Below, piece by piece: positions 33,643-42,532 of a DNA stretch of 64,000 nucleotides. Source of the DNA: Rhodoferax sp. (lineage in GTDB: Bacteria > Pseudomonadota > Gammaproteobacteria > Burkholderiales > Burkholderiaceae_C). The notes under the pieces are model-generated. The model was not told the origin of the DNA and searched no databases. It saw only the letters and a list, made by a program, of their open reading frames with translations. Within the stretch, counting starts at the first letter, position 1, and the number at the start of each line of letters is the position of its first letter. The DNA lies in the NCBI RefSeq assembly GCF_013297935.1, contig NZ_JAAFIX010000002.1:186001-250000 (forward strand), in the 5' to 3' direction. A program made the position numbers and the translations under genes.

Positions 33643-34346
33643 GCGAACCGACTCCACTGTTCAAACAACTGCTCGCAGAGTTCGCAGGCACCGCCGCCCT
33701 GCTCTGCGCAGTGATCGGCTCGGGCATCATGGCCCAGCGCATGAGCGGCGGGAACGACGGCGTGGCGCTCTTGGCCAACACCTTGGCCACCGTGTTTGCG
33801 CTGTATGTGCTCATTGAAACGCTGGGCCCGGTGAGCGGCGCGCACTTCAACCCATTGGTCACGCTAGTTATGTGGTCAAAAGGGCAGCTAGCCCATGCAA
33901 ATACTGCGCAAGCAGCTACTCTTTTTATAGCAGCACAACTCTCCGGCGCCGTAGCAGGCGCCGCCCTGGCCAACGCCATGTTCGAGCTGCCCCTGCTGCA
34001 CCTGAGCCAGCACCTGCGCGGCGGCTGGGACGCCGCAGGCCAGTTCACCGGCTGGGGCCAGTGGGTAGCTGAAGCCGTGGCCACTGGCGGGCTGCTGTTC
34101 ACCATACTGCGTGCGCCCGAGGGCAAAGCCCCTGCTCTGGTGGCTTGCTACATCGGCGCGGCTTACTGGTTCACCGCCAGCACCTCGTTTGCCAACCCGG
34201 CAGCCGTCATGGGCCGCATGTTCAGCGACACCTTTGCCGGCATTGCACCGGCCAGCGCCATCGGCTTTGTGTTGGCGCAAACCCTGGGCGCTGCGCTGGG
34301 CGTAGCCTTGGCCCAAGTACTTTCCCCTAAGAAGACTTCTGTATGA
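33639..34346 (+). CDS. aqpS: Aquaglyceroporin of the ars operon (AqpS-like)
   Basis: MIP-family channel of 235 residues with six membrane segments. The two pore loops read HFNPLVT (NPL in place of the usual NPA) and FANPAAVMGR. AqpS proteins in rhizobial ars operons let arsenite leave the cell down its gradient after ArsC makes it, replacing ArsB; gene content here (arsR, arsC, arsH) is the same. Overlaps arsC by ATGA and the next gene by four bases. An interspersed repeat is translated in frame at about residues 82-98. Confidence 0.88.
   Translation: MSEPTPLFKQLLAEFAGTAALLCAVIGSGIMAQRMSGGNDGVALLANTLATVFALYVLIETLGPVSGAHFNPLVTLVMWSKGQLAHANTAQAATLFIAAQLSGAVAGAALANAMFELPLLHLSQHLRGGWDAAGQFTGWGQWVAEAVATGGLLFTILRAPEGKAPALVACYIGAAYWFTASTSFANPAAVMGRMFSDTFAGIAPASAIGFVLAQTLGAALGVALAQVLSPKKTSV
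33882..33931 (-). repeat. Interspersed ~50-bp repeat, copy 5 (inside aqpS)
   Basis: Minus orientation: head GCTATaaaaagaGTAGCT, core TTGCGC, tail GGGCTAG. Read on the plus strand it encodes GQLAHANTAQAATLFIA, falling at the junction of loop B and the third membrane segment of the channel. Confidence 0.82.
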
Positions 34347-34762
34347 CCATCACCATCTTCCACAACCCCGCCTGTGGCACCTCGCGCAATACCCTTGAAA
34401 TGATCCGCAACAGTGGCGAAGAGCCCACGGTCATTGAATACCTCAAGACCCCACCCACCAAGGCGCGCTTGCAGGAGCTGCTGACCGCCATGGGCACCGG
34501 AGTCCGCCCCTTGCTGCGTGAAAAAGGCACGCCTTACGCCGAGCTGGATTTGGCAAACGAAAAGTGGACGGACGACGAACTGCTGGACTTCATGCTGGCC
34601 CACCCCATCCTGATCAATCGCCCCGTGGTGGAAACGCCCCTCGGTACCCGCCTGTGCCGCCCGTCTGAGCTGGTGCTGGACCTTCTGCCCAACGCGCAGC
34701 AAGCAGCATTCACCAAAGAAGACGGTGAAGCAGTGGTCAACGACAAAGGCCAACGTGTCTGA
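34343..34762 (+). CDS. arsC: Arsenate reductase, glutaredoxin-coupled (ArsC/Spx fold)
   Basis: Second arsenate reductase, unrelated in fold to the one at 33142. 139 residues; catalytic C11 in [10 protein letters not shown] and the arginines expected for oxyanion binding ([24 protein letters not shown]). It uses glutathione and glutaredoxin in the E. coli R773 enzyme. It overlaps aqpS by four bases. Confidence 0.93.
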   Translation: MTITIFHNPACGTSRNTLEMIRNSGEEPTVIEYLKTPPTKARLQELLTAMGTGVRPLLREKGTPYAELDLANEKWTDDELLDFMLAHPILINRPVVETPLGTRLCRPSELVLDLLPNAQQAAFTKEDGEAVVNDKGQRV

Positions 34763-34766
34763 TCCC

Positions 34767-35486
34767 ATGTCTGATTGGCAGAGCACCCTGCCCCAGCTGG
34801 AGGCCACCCACTTCCGCCTGCCCGATGCGGCAGCACTACGCCCGGCACCGAGCACCCACGCACCCCGCATCGCGCTGCTCTATGGCTCACTGCGGCCGCG
34901 CTCGTTCAGCCGCCTGCTGACCGAAGAAGCTGCGCGCCTGCTGCAAGCCATGGGCGCCGAGACCCGCATCTACAACCCCAGCGGCCTGCCCCTGCCCGAC
35001 GACACGCCCGACACCCACCCCAAGGTGCAAGAGCTGCGCGAGCTAGCGCAATGGTCCGAAGGCATGGTCTGGACCTCGCCCGAGCGGCATGGCGCCATGA
35101 CCGGCATCCTAAAAGCGCAGATCGACTGGATACCGCTCAACAGCGGCGCGGTGCGCCCTACCCAGGGCAAAACGCTGGCGGTCATGCAGGTCAGCGGCGG
35201 CTCGCAAAGCTTTAACGCCGTGAACCAGATGCGTGTGCTCGGCCGCTGGATGCGCATGGTCACCATCCCCAACCAAAGCTCGGTGGCCAAGGCCTTCATG
35301 GAGTTCGGCGACGACGACCGCATGAAGCCCTCCGCCTACTTTGACCGCGTGGTCGATGTGATGGAAGAGCTGGTGAAGTTCACCCTGCTGACCCGCGATG
35401 CCTCGCCCTATCTGGTAAACCGCTACAGCGAACGCAAGGAGACGGCAGAGCAGTTGATGAAGCGCGTCAACCAACGCAGCAGCTGA
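34767..35486 (+). CDS. arsH: ArsH NADPH-dependent FMN reductase
   Basis: Flavodoxin-like oxidoreductase, 239 residues from the chosen ATG. Motifs: [15 protein letters not shown] (FMN phosphate loop), [20 protein letters not shown] and [15 protein letters not shown]. ArsH oxidises trivalent organoarsenicals to less toxic pentavalent forms and can reduce azo dyes. The ATG lies four bases after the arsC stop; in-frame GTG codons further upstream inside arsC are possible but less likely. Confidence 0.93.
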   Translation: MSDWQSTLPQLEATHFRLPDAAALRPAPSTHAPRIALLYGSLRPRSFSRLLTEEAARLLQAMGAETRIYNPSGLPLPDDTPDTHPKVQELRELAQWSEGMVWTSPERHGAMTGILKAQIDWIPLNSGAVRPTQGKTLAVMQVSGGSQSFNAVNQMRVLGRWMRMVTIPNQSSVAKAFMEFGDDDRMKPSAYFDRVVDVMEELVKFTLLTRDASPYLVNRYSERKETAEQLMKRVNQRSS

Positions 35487-35490
35487 CCCA

Positions 35491-36714
35491 ATGCGCCTGA
35501 GTGCCACCACAGTCACCGTTCTCAAGCTGGGCACTGCCCAAACGCTAGCGTGGGCATCGACTTACTACCTGTGTGCCATTCTGGCTGCGCCCATGGCGCG
35601 GGATTTGGGCTTGGACACGGCAACAGTCTTTGCGGCACTTTCGATGGGCTTGTTGGTCACCGGCATCTTGGGTCCAAGGGCGGGCAGAGCTATTGATACG
35701 CTGGGCGGCAAGCCTGTGCTGGCGCTGAGCAATGCTCTGTTTGCAGCGGGCCTCGTATTGCTGGGCAATGCGCACAGCGTGTATGGCTTGTTCGCTGCGT
35801 GGTTGGTCATCGGCATCGGCATGGCGGGCGGCTTATACGAGGCGGCGTTTGCAGCATTGGTGCGCATCTACGGCACAGACTCACGCAATGCGATCACCGG
35901 CATCACACTCCTGGCCGGGTTTGCCAGCACGGTGGGCTGGCCCTTGACCGCAGCGTTGGAGCATTGGCTGGGCTGGCGTGGCGCTTGCTTTGTCTGGGCC
36001 GCATTGCATGGGGTCATTGCGCTCCCCCTTAACCTGTCGTTGCCAAACTGTCAAGCCAGCGCTGGCGTGCAGACAGGCGCTGCCAATGCACCCGCACAGG
36101 AAACCCGTCCACCCGTCCAATGGCGCACCGCGGCGTTGCTGGGCTTGGTGTTCGCCATCACGTGGTTTGTCAGCACCGCCATGGCCGCGCACCTGCCCAC
36201 GCTGCTGGCAGCCAGTGGTGTGAGCGTTGCAATGGCCGTGACAGCGGGTGCCCTGATTGGCCCCGCGCAAGTGTTGGGCCGCCTGACTGAATTCAGCGTT
36301 TTGCGCCACATCCATCCGCTGTGGAGTGCGCGCTTGGCCTCTGCACTGCACCCCATCGGCGCCACAGTGTTGGCGCTGGTCGGTGCACCGGCCACCTTTG
36401 TGTTTGCGGTGTTGCACGGTAGTGGCAACGGCATCATGACGATTGCCAAGGGCACGCTGCCATTGGCATTGTTCGGCCCACAAGGCTATGGCGAACGGCA
36501 AGGTGTGCTGATGCTCCCCGCGCGTCTGGCCCAGGCTCTGGCGCCCTGGCTGTTCGGGCTGTGCATCACGCGTTGGGGTGCTGGCGCACTGTGGATTTCC
36601 GCCGGGCTGGGCATGCTGGCTAGCGCGGCATTGTGGCTGCTTGGTTCGCACGCAGACGCTGACCAACGCACTGATTCAACCGCTGACGCAGCTTCGCCGG
36701 AGGGCACCCCATGA
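35491..36714 (+). CDS. MFS transporter of the ars operon
   Basis: 407 residues with about twelve membrane segments; the cytoplasmic loop between segments 2 and 3 has the MFS pattern GPRAGRAIDTLGGK. It starts four bases after arsH and its stop overlaps the next gene (ATGA). MFS exporters occur in ars operons (ArsJ, ArsK), but I cannot assign this one to either by eye. With no arsB or acr3 in the window it is the only energy-coupled exporter candidate here, for arsenite or for a product of the neighbouring enzymes. Confidence 0.82.
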   Translation: MRLSATTVTVLKLGTAQTLAWASTYYLCAILAAPMARDLGLDTATVFAALSMGLLVTGILGPRAGRAIDTLGGKPVLALSNALFAAGLVLLGNAHSVYGLFAAWLVIGIGMAGGLYEAAFAALVRIYGTDSRNAITGITLLAGFASTVGWPLTAALEHWLGWRGACFVWAALHGVIALPLNLSLPNCQASAGVQTGAANAPAQETRPPVQWRTAALLGLVFAITWFVSTAMAAHLPTLLAASGVSVAMAVTAGALIGPAQVLGRLTEFSVLRHIHPLWSARLASALHPIGATVLALVGAPATFVFAVLHGSGNGIMTIAKGTLPLALFGPQGYGERQGVLMLPARLAQALAPWLFGLCITRWGAGALWISAGLGMLASAALWLLGSHADADQRTDSTADAASPEGTP

Positions 36715-38075
36715 CGACCACTCTCGCGCCACATGCCGCACCTACAGATTTGGCCGATGCGCTGAACCACGGCTGCCGCTGCCAGACGCTGGATCCGGAG
36801 CAACTGCGCCAGGAGCTGGGTCGCGATGCGGGCCTGCGTGATGTGGCCGCCACCTTGGCCCACACCCATCCACACCTTTTTGCCAACACGGCAGTGTTTG
36901 CCTCCCAGGCCACGGTGCAGGCGGTGCAGGCGTCAGTGGCCGCACTGGAGCGCACCTTAGCCCTGCCCACCTGGGCGCAGCAGGTGCTGCCGGGCGCCAG
37001 CGCGATGGCACAGTCCGACCATGGCCCCCTGGGCGTGTTCATGGGCTATGACTTCCACATCACGCCCACGGGCCCCCAGCTCATTGAGATCAACACCAAC
37101 GCGGGCGGCGCCATGCTTAACGCAGTGTTGCTGCGCGCACAGGCTGTGTGCTGCGGGCTGATGAACCCGGCACTCAACGCCTACCGCAACATGGCAACCC
37201 TGGAAGACGATTTTGTGGCCATGTTCCAAGCCGAGTGGGACTTGTTCAACCGTGCGCGCGGGCAGGCACCGCGCCCATTACGCAGCATCGCTATCGTGGA
37301 CGAAGCGCCGCAGAGCCAGTACCTTGCGCCCGAGTTCGCACTGTTTGCCGAACTGTTCCGGCGCAATGGCATACGCACGGTTGTGACCGATCCGGCCAGC
37401 CTGCAACTGCGCGACGGTGTGCTCTACGCCGGTGCGCTGGCGCTAGACCTGGTCTACAACCGGCTGACCGACTTTGACCTGTCAGACCCCAAGCACGCGG
37501 CACTGGCGCAGGCCTACACGGACGAACTGGCGGCGGTGACGCCGCACCCACGTGCCCATGCCTTACGCGCCAACAAGCAACACCTGGTCACGCTGGGCCA
37601 AGTTGCTGCGCTGCGGGCCCTGGGCGTGCCGCCCACGGACCTGCACACCCTTCTGGCCACGGTGCCGGCTTGCGAACGCGTCTATACCGACAACGCTGCA
37701 GCCCTGTGGGAGCGACGCAAACTCCTGTTCTTCAAACCGCTGGACGGCTTTGGCGCACGTGCGGTGTACCGCGGCGACAAGCTCACCAAAAAGGTGTGGG
37801 AGCAGATCCTGCAAGGCGACTACATCGCCCAGGCGCTGGTGCCTCCACCGCTGCGGGCCATGCAGGTGGGTGATGCGGCCACCGAGCTCAAGTTTGACCT
37901 GCGTGCCTACACCTACGCCGGCAAAGTTCAACTGCTGGCCGCACGAACCTACAGCGGCCAGACCACCAACTTCCGCACCGAGGGCGGCGGTTTTGCCCCC
38001 GTCTTGTGGGTGCCCGACCTTGCATTGCAATCCCGCCTCCAAGACCACCCGCCATGCCACAGATCCAACTGCTAG
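36711..38075 (+). CDS. Putative circularly permuted ATP-grasp enzyme of the ars operon
   Basis: 454 residues. The metal-binding ATP-grasp motif (PQLIEINTNAGG, around residue 125) comes before the ATP-lysine segment (KLLFFKPLDGFGARAVYRGDK, around 340) and is followed by ELKFDLRAYTYAGKVQLLAARTYSGQTTNFRTEGGGF. That reversed order is what circularly permuted ATP-grasp ligases show (glutathionylspermidine-synthase-like group). Such enzymes join a carboxylate to an amine or thiol; substrate here unknown. Tightly overlapped with the MFS gene before and arsA after, so it belongs to the arsenic operon. Confidence 0.7.
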   Translation: MTTTLAPHAAPTDLADALNHGCRCQTLDPEQLRQELGRDAGLRDVAATLAHTHPHLFANTAVFASQATVQAVQASVAALERTLALPTWAQQVLPGASAMAQSDHGPLGVFMGYDFHITPTGPQLIEINTNAGGAMLNAVLLRAQAVCCGLMNPALNAYRNMATLEDDFVAMFQAEWDLFNRARGQAPRPLRSIAIVDEAPQSQYLAPEFALFAELFRRNGIRTVVTDPASLQLRDGVLYAGALALDLVYNRLTDFDLSDPKHAALAQAYTDELAAVTPHPRAHALRANKQHLVTLGQVAALRALGVPPTDLHTLLATVPACERVYTDNAAALWERRKLLFFKPLDGFGARAVYRGDKLTKKVWEQILQGDYIAQALVPPPLRAMQVGDAATELKFDLRAYTYAGKVQLLAARTYSGQTTNFRTEGGGFAPVLWVPDLALQSRLQDHPPCHRSNC

Positions 38076-39853
38076 ACCACCCCACCCGCCACCTGTTCTT
38101 CACCGGCAAGGGGGGCGTGGGCAAAACCTCGGTGTCTACCGCTTGCTCGATTGCGCTGGCCGATGCGGGCCGGCAAGTTTTGTTGGTCAGCACCGATTCG
38201 GCTTCCAATCTCGATGAGATGCTGGGCATTGTGCTCGCCAACACTCCCGTGCCGGTACCCGGTGTACCGGGCTTGTCCGTGCTCAATATCGACCCCGACC
38301 ATGCAGCCGAAAGCTACCGCGCCCGGGTGATCGCACAAATGGGCCCGGCCAGTACGGAGGCCGAACGCAGCCAGGTACAAGAACAACTCTCGGGCGCCTG
38401 CACCACAGAAATCGCTGCGTTTGACGAGTTTGCCAATCTGCTCAGTGGCGACGCTGCGAGCTTTGACCATGTGGTGTTTGACACCGCACCTACCGGCCAC
38501 ACGCTGCGCCTCTTGAGCCTGCCCAAGGCTTGGACCGGCTTTCTGGCGGACAACGACCGGGGCGCCTCATGCTTGGGGCCGCACTCGGGTCTCAAGATGC
38601 AGGAGGCCCGCTTTGCCCAGGCCCTGCAGACCCTGAGCGACGCCGCCCAAACCACCGTGGTGCTGGTCACCCGACCCGATACAGGGGCGATAGCCGAGGC
38701 GGCCCGCACCTCCCTGGAACTGCAAGACTTGGGGCTCCACAACCAACGCCTCGCTGTCAACGGCGTGTTCCACGCCAGCAGTTCGGATGATGCGGTTGCG
38801 ACTGCTTTTGAGGCACTAGGCACCCAAGCGCTTGCGGCCCTGCCAGCGCATTTGCAAACGCTGCCACAAGACCGCATTCCGCTGCGGGCATTTGACACCG
38901 TGGGCTTGCGCGCGCTGCGTGCCCTGCTGCAGAGTGAAGAGGCGGCAAAACTGACATCACCGGGCCGGGTGACAGCCACCCTTCCGCCCTCTTCTACATT
39001 CCCCAAAAGCGACACCGCCCACGATCTGGCAGCGCTGACCGATGCGTTGGCCGCTGCAGGTCGCGGGCTCATCATGGTCATGGGCAAAGGCGGCGTAGGC
39101 AAAACCACTGTTGCGGCTGCGATTGCAGCGGGCTTGGTGCAACGTGACCATACGGTGCACCTGAGCACCACCGACCCGGCAGACCACCTGCAAGTGACGG
39201 TGGACGGAAGCCTGCCCGGCTTGAAGGTAGACCGCATTAACCCCAAAGCCGAGACCGCGAAATACATCGCCAAGGTGATGGCAGCCAAGTCCCCGGGCCT
39301 GGATGCCGAGGGCATTGCGCTGTTACACGAAGACCTGCAATCGCCCTGCACCGAAGAAGTGGCCGTGTTCCACGCGTTCTCACGCATCGTCTCAGAAGCG
39401 CGCAGTGCCTTTGTGGTGCTGGACACCGCGCCCACCGGCCACAGCCTGCTGCTGATGGATGCCACCGGCGCCTACCACCGCCAAATGCTCCGGGAATATG
39501 GCGACGCCAACCCCGGCCGCTTGGTGACCCCGTTGATGCGCCTGCAAGACCCTGAGCACACCAAGATCGTGCTGGTCACGCTGCCCGAGGTCACCCCCGT
39601 GTCGCAAGCCGCGGCGCTGCAAGACGACCTGCGCCGCGCCAAGATCGAGCCCTACGCGTGGGTCATCAACAAAAGTATGGCCGCTGCCGGCACACGGGAT
39701 CCGCTGCTGTCCGCCCGTATTGCGAGCGAGCACGTCCAAATGGAGAGGATCGCCCAAGGCCTGTCGGCACGCACCTATGTGCTGCCCTGGATGGCCGAAC
39801 GGCCGGTCGGCATTGCAGCACTCAGCAGCTTGACTACGCTATCAAAAACATAG
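38054..39853 (+). CDS. arsA: Arsenite-stimulated ATPase ArsA (two-domain)
   Basis: 599 residues in two homologous halves, each with a GKGGVGKT P-loop (about 18-25 and 344-351) and a DTAPTGH signal-transduction motif. All three arsenite-binding cysteines of R773 ArsA have counterparts: C116 (GACTTEIAAF), C173 (GASCLGP) and C432 (SPCTEEVAVF). The ATG at 38054 lies 22 bases inside the previous gene. ArsA normally energises ArsB; no ArsB or ArsD is present. The last codons and the TAG stop are supplied by an interspersed repeat. Confidence 0.94.
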   Translation: MPQIQLLDHPTRHLFFTGKGGVGKTSVSTACSIALADAGRQVLLVSTDSASNLDEMLGIVLANTPVPVPGVPGLSVLNIDPDHAAESYRARVIAQMGPASTEAERSQVQEQLSGACTTEIAAFDEFANLLSGDAASFDHVVFDTAPTGHTLRLLSLPKAWTGFLADNDRGASCLGPHSGLKMQEARFAQALQTLSDAAQTTVVLVTRPDTGAIAEAARTSLELQDLGLHNQRLAVNGVFHASSSDDAVATAFEALGTQALAALPAHLQTLPQDRIPLRAFDTVGLRALRALLQSEEAAKLTSPGRVTATLPPSSTFPKSDTAHDLAALTDALAAAGRGLIMVMGKGGVGKTTVAAAIAAGLVQRDHTVHLSTTDPADHLQVTVDGSLPGLKVDRINPKAETAKYIAKVMAAKSPGLDAEGIALLHEDLQSPCTEEVAVFHAFSRIVSEARSAFVVLDTAPTGHSLLLMDATGAYHRQMLREYGDANPGRLVTPLMRLQDPEHTKIVLVTLPEVTPVSQAAALQDDLRRAKIEPYAWVINKSMAAAGTRDPLLSARIASEHVQMERIAQGLSARTYVLPWMAERPVGIAALSSLTTLSKT

Positions 39854-39886
39854 CTACCTCTGCACAGGGAATAAGGGCTAGAGCCC
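39838..39886 (+). repeat. Interspersed ~50-bp repeat, copy 6 (overlaps the arsA stop)
   Basis: Head GCTATcaaaaacATAGCT nearly identical to copy 1, tail GGGCTAGAGCCC. The in-frame TAG within its head (39851-39853) ends arsA, so the repeat sets the C-terminus LSKT. Confidence 0.82.
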
Positions 39887-39892
39887 ATTTTT

Positions 39893-40276
39893 CTAAAGAT
39901 GCACGCTTGGGTGAAAACCAAGATGCTTCCAACGCAGCGCTGCTGCACAGGCCAGCGTCACCCCGAGCAGCACTTCCGCCCAGATGGTGAGGTTGGTTGC
40001 CAGCGTGTGCTCCGAGCACAGGGCCAGTGTGTAGTGCAGCAGCCCGTCCACACCCAGCAAGCCGTAGGCCACCATCAGGACGGCGGCTAGACGCGGCCAG
40101 CGAAACCGCAAGGCAATCAATGCGAGACCACCCACCGCCGCTACTGCCAACCAAGCCAGATACACCGACTCCCGCGTCATCCAGACCGGAACGCCAGGAT
40201 AGAAGGCGATGTATTCGGCGTTGTGCACGAAATGCGTGAGGCTGGCGAGGGTGTAGAGGGCGAAGAGGAGAGACAT
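39893..40276 (-). CDS. Small integral membrane protein
   Basis: 127 residues with four hydrophobic segments (about 1-22, 36-58, 63-85, 93-112). I do not recognise the family. Convergent with arsA, whose terminal repeat nearly touches its stop. Start ATG at 40274-40276 with AGAGGAGAG just upstream on the coding sequence side (read in reverse as CTCTCCTCT on the plus strand is on the wrong side), so the ribosome site is weak. Confidence 0.6.
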   Translation of the reverse strand: MSLLFALYTLASLTHFVHNAEYIAFYPGVPVWMTRESVYLAWLAVAAVGGLALIALRFRWPRLAAVLMVAYGLLGVDGLLHYTLALCSEHTLATNLTIWAEVLLGVTLACAAALRWKHLGFHPSVHL

Positions 40277-40305
40277 GCGTTGTGCCTGGAAGTGAGAGCC
40301 CGCCT

Positions 40306-40581
40306 TCAGTGGTCTTTGTTCGTGATGACCTTATCGCCGCGGCGCGGTTTGCCGGCGCGACCGGCTTTGGACCAGTCGTAATCTTCGCCGTCGGGCGTTT
40401 TGCCGTCCACCACCGCGTCCACGCCTTGCTTGCCCACGTTGTTGGGGTTCTCGCTGGCCATGGTCACAAAGGTGTGGCCGGCGTCGCGCTTGTCTTTGGT
40501 GATCTGTAGCGCTTGCACCAGGTCTGCGGTTTCAGCACCATGGGATTGGCCTTCGGTGTCGGTCCAGTAGATTTTGAACAT
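40306..40581 (-). CDS. Short hypothetical protein
   Basis: 91 residues opening MFKIYWTDTEGQ and ending in a basic, glycine-rich tail (GRAGKPRRGDK). GAGG stands seven bases before the ATG at 40581, which supports this start against a longer frame that reaches into the acetyltransferase gene. No domain recognised. Lies 28 bases after the GNAT gene on the same strand. Confidence 0.65.
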   Translation of the reverse strand: MFKIYWTDTEGQSHGAETADLVQALQITKDKRDAGHTFVTMASENPNNVGKQGVDAVVDGKTPDGEDYDWSKAGRAGKPRRGDKVITNKDH

Positions 40582-40609
40582 GGGAAACCTCGTTTTAAAG
40601 CCTAGCGGC

Positions 40610-41110
40610 TCAGCCCAGCCACTTTTGCATAAAGCCAGCCTGCCCCATGGCAGGGTCGAGCTCGTAGTAGGCAAAGCCCACGCGGCGGTACAGCTTTTCG
40701 GCGCCGGTGTTGCCCGACAAGACTTCAAGCGTGAGCTTGCAGGCACCACGCTCACGCGCGATCGCTTCCGCCAAGGCCAGCATCTGCTCGCCGATGCGCT
40801 GGCCCCGGTAGCCGGCCAACACCGCCACATCGTGCACATTGACCAGTGGCTGGCACTTAAAGGTCGAGAACCCTTCGATGCAATTCACTAGACCCACGGG
40901 CACCGAGTCATCGGCCGAGGCAAACGCCAGCACGCTGTAGGCCTGGGGACGCGCCGCCAAGGACGGCACGAGGTTCGTCTTGGCAAAGTCGCTCAAGGGC
41001 TCACCGCCGCCCATAGGGTCGCTGGCATAGGCATCCAGCAAGGCTACCAGCGCAGCTGCATGCACCGGGTTGGCGTAATCGGCTTGCACCACGCGAAGGG
41101 TTGTGCTCAT
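40610..41110 (-). CDS. GNAT-family N-acetyltransferase
   Basis: 166 residues. The acetyl-CoA-binding stretch is DVAVLAGYRGQRIGEQML (a Q/RxxGxG/A form), followed by LEVLSGNTGAEKLYRRVGF, the usual last strands and helix. Substrate unknown. Starts four bases after the glmM stop on the same strand, so it may be co-transcribed with it. Confidence 0.85.
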   Translation of the reverse strand: MSTTLRVVQADYANPVHAAALVALLDAYASDPMGGGEPLSDFAKTNLVPSLAARPQAYSVLAFASADDSVPVGLVNCIEGFSTFKCQPLVNVHDVAVLAGYRGQRIGEQMLALAEAIARERGACKLTLEVLSGNTGAEKLYRRVGFAYYELDPAMGQAGFMQKWLG

Positions 41111-41114
41111 GGCA

Positions 41115-42446
41115 TCAGGCTTTCAAGGTGTCGGCAATCCGCTGGGCACAACTCTGCGCCAAGGTCGCATCTCGCGCCTCGACCATCACACGCACCAGAG
41201 GCTCGGTGCCACTGGCGCGGATGAGCACGCGGCCGCTGTCGCCCAAAGCGGCTTCTGCGGCTTTGGTTTCTTCAGCCATGCGGGTGTTGCTCTTCCAGTC
41301 CTGGCCGGGCGCCAGGCGCACGTTAATCAGGGTCTGGGGGAACAGGGTCACACCGGCCAGCAACTCGGCCATGGACTTGCCGCTGCGCACACAGGCTTGC
41401 AGCACTTGCAGGGCAGACACGAGGCCGTCGCCGGTGGTGTGTTTGTCCAGCGCCAGCAAGTGGCCGGAGCCTTCGCCGCCCAGAATCCACTTGTGCTTTT
41501 CCAACTCTTCGAGCACATAGCGGTCGCCTACTTTGGCGCGCACAAACTGCACACCACGGGCCTTGAGCGCCACTTCCACAGCCATGTTGGTCATGAGGGT
41601 GCCCACCACGCCGGGCACGTGTTCGTCACGGCCCAGGCGGTCGTCGGCCATGAGGTACAGCAGCTCGTCCCCGTTGTAGAGGCGGCCATCGGCATCCACC
41701 AATTGCAGGCGGTCTGCGTCGCCGTCCAGCGCAATGCCGAAGTGGGCCTTGTGCTCTTTCACTGCGGCCACCAGCGCCTCGGGGTGGGTAGCACCTACGC
41801 CCTTGTTGATATTGAGTCCGTCGGGCGAGCAGCCGATGGCAATCACTTCGGCCCCCAGCTCATGAAACACCTTGGGCGCGATGTGGTAGGCCGCGCCGTG
41901 CGCCGCGTCGACCACGAGCTTCAGACCTTTGAGGGTCAGGTCGTTGGCAAATGTGCTTTTGCAGAACTCAATGTACCGGCCGGCCGCATCATCCAAACGG
42001 CGGGCCTTGCCCAGACTGGCCGAGTCCACCCAGACAGGCGGCTTTTCCAGCTCAGCCTCCACGGCAAGTTCCCACGCGTCGGGCAGTTTGCTGCCTTTGG
42101 CGTTGAAAAACTTGATGCCGTTGTCGGCAAAAGGGTTGTGGCTGGCGCTGATAACCACGCCGAGCGATGCGCGCTGCGCGCGGGTCAGGTAGGCCACGCC
42201 GGGTGTGGGCAGCGGCCCGAGCAACACCACATCGACACCCGCCGAGTTAAAGCCGCTTTCTAAAGCGCTTTCCAGCATGTAGCCGGAGATGCGGGTGTCC
42301 TTCCCGATGAGCACGGTAGGGCGTGCCTCAGTTTCCTTGAGTACATGGCCCACAGCGTGTGCCAGGCGCAGCACAAAGTCAGGGGTGATAGGCGCTTGGC
42401 CTACCGTACCGCGAATGCCGTCGGTGCCGAAATATTTTCTTCCCAT
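41115..42446 (-). CDS. glmM: Phosphoglucosamine mutase
   Basis: Converts glucosamine-6-phosphate to glucosamine-1-phosphate for peptidoglycan and LPS. 443 residues, normal length. Phosphoserine S102 in VISASHNPF, metal-binding DGDADR, sugar-binding GEGSGH and phosphate-binding [12 protein letters not shown] are intact. Follows folP, the common ftsH-folP-glmM order. Confidence 0.97.
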   Translation of the reverse strand: MGRKYFGTDGIRGTVGQAPITPDFVLRLAHAVGHVLKETEARPTVLIGKDTRISGYMLESALESGFNSAGVDVVLLGPLPTPGVAYLTRAQRASLGVVISASHNPFADNGIKFFNAKGSKLPDAWELAVEAELEKPPVWVDSASLGKARRLDDAAGRYIEFCKSTFANDLTLKGLKLVVDAAHGAAYHIAPKVFHELGAEVIAIGCSPDGLNINKGVGATHPEALVAAVKEHKAHFGIALDGDADRLQLVDADGRLYNGDELLYLMADDRLGRDEHVPGVVGTLMTNMAVEVALKARGVQFVRAKVGDRYVLEELEKHKWILGGEGSGHLLALDKHTTGDGLVSALQVLQACVRSGKSMAELLAGVTLFPQTLINVRLAPGQDWKSNTRMAEETKAAEAALGDSGRVLIRASGTEPLVRVMVEARDATLAQSCAQRIADTLKA

Positions 42447-42484
42447 AGTGTCTTTCTGTAGTGTCGTTATGTTGTTGTGTGAGG

Positions 42485-42520
42485 GGTCTGAGGCGCGCCA
42501 ACTTGCGGGCGCCTCAGACC
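42485..42520 (-). terminator. Strong hairpin between folP and glmM without T run
   Basis: Twelve-base perfect arms GGTCTGAGGCGC and GCGCCTCAGACC with a 12-base loop. On the minus strand it comes 13 bases after the folP stop and before glmM. No T run follows, so it may be an mRNA-stabilising or attenuating hairpin rather than a full terminator. Confidence 0.5.
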
Positions 42521-42532
42521 GGTGTATCCGTG

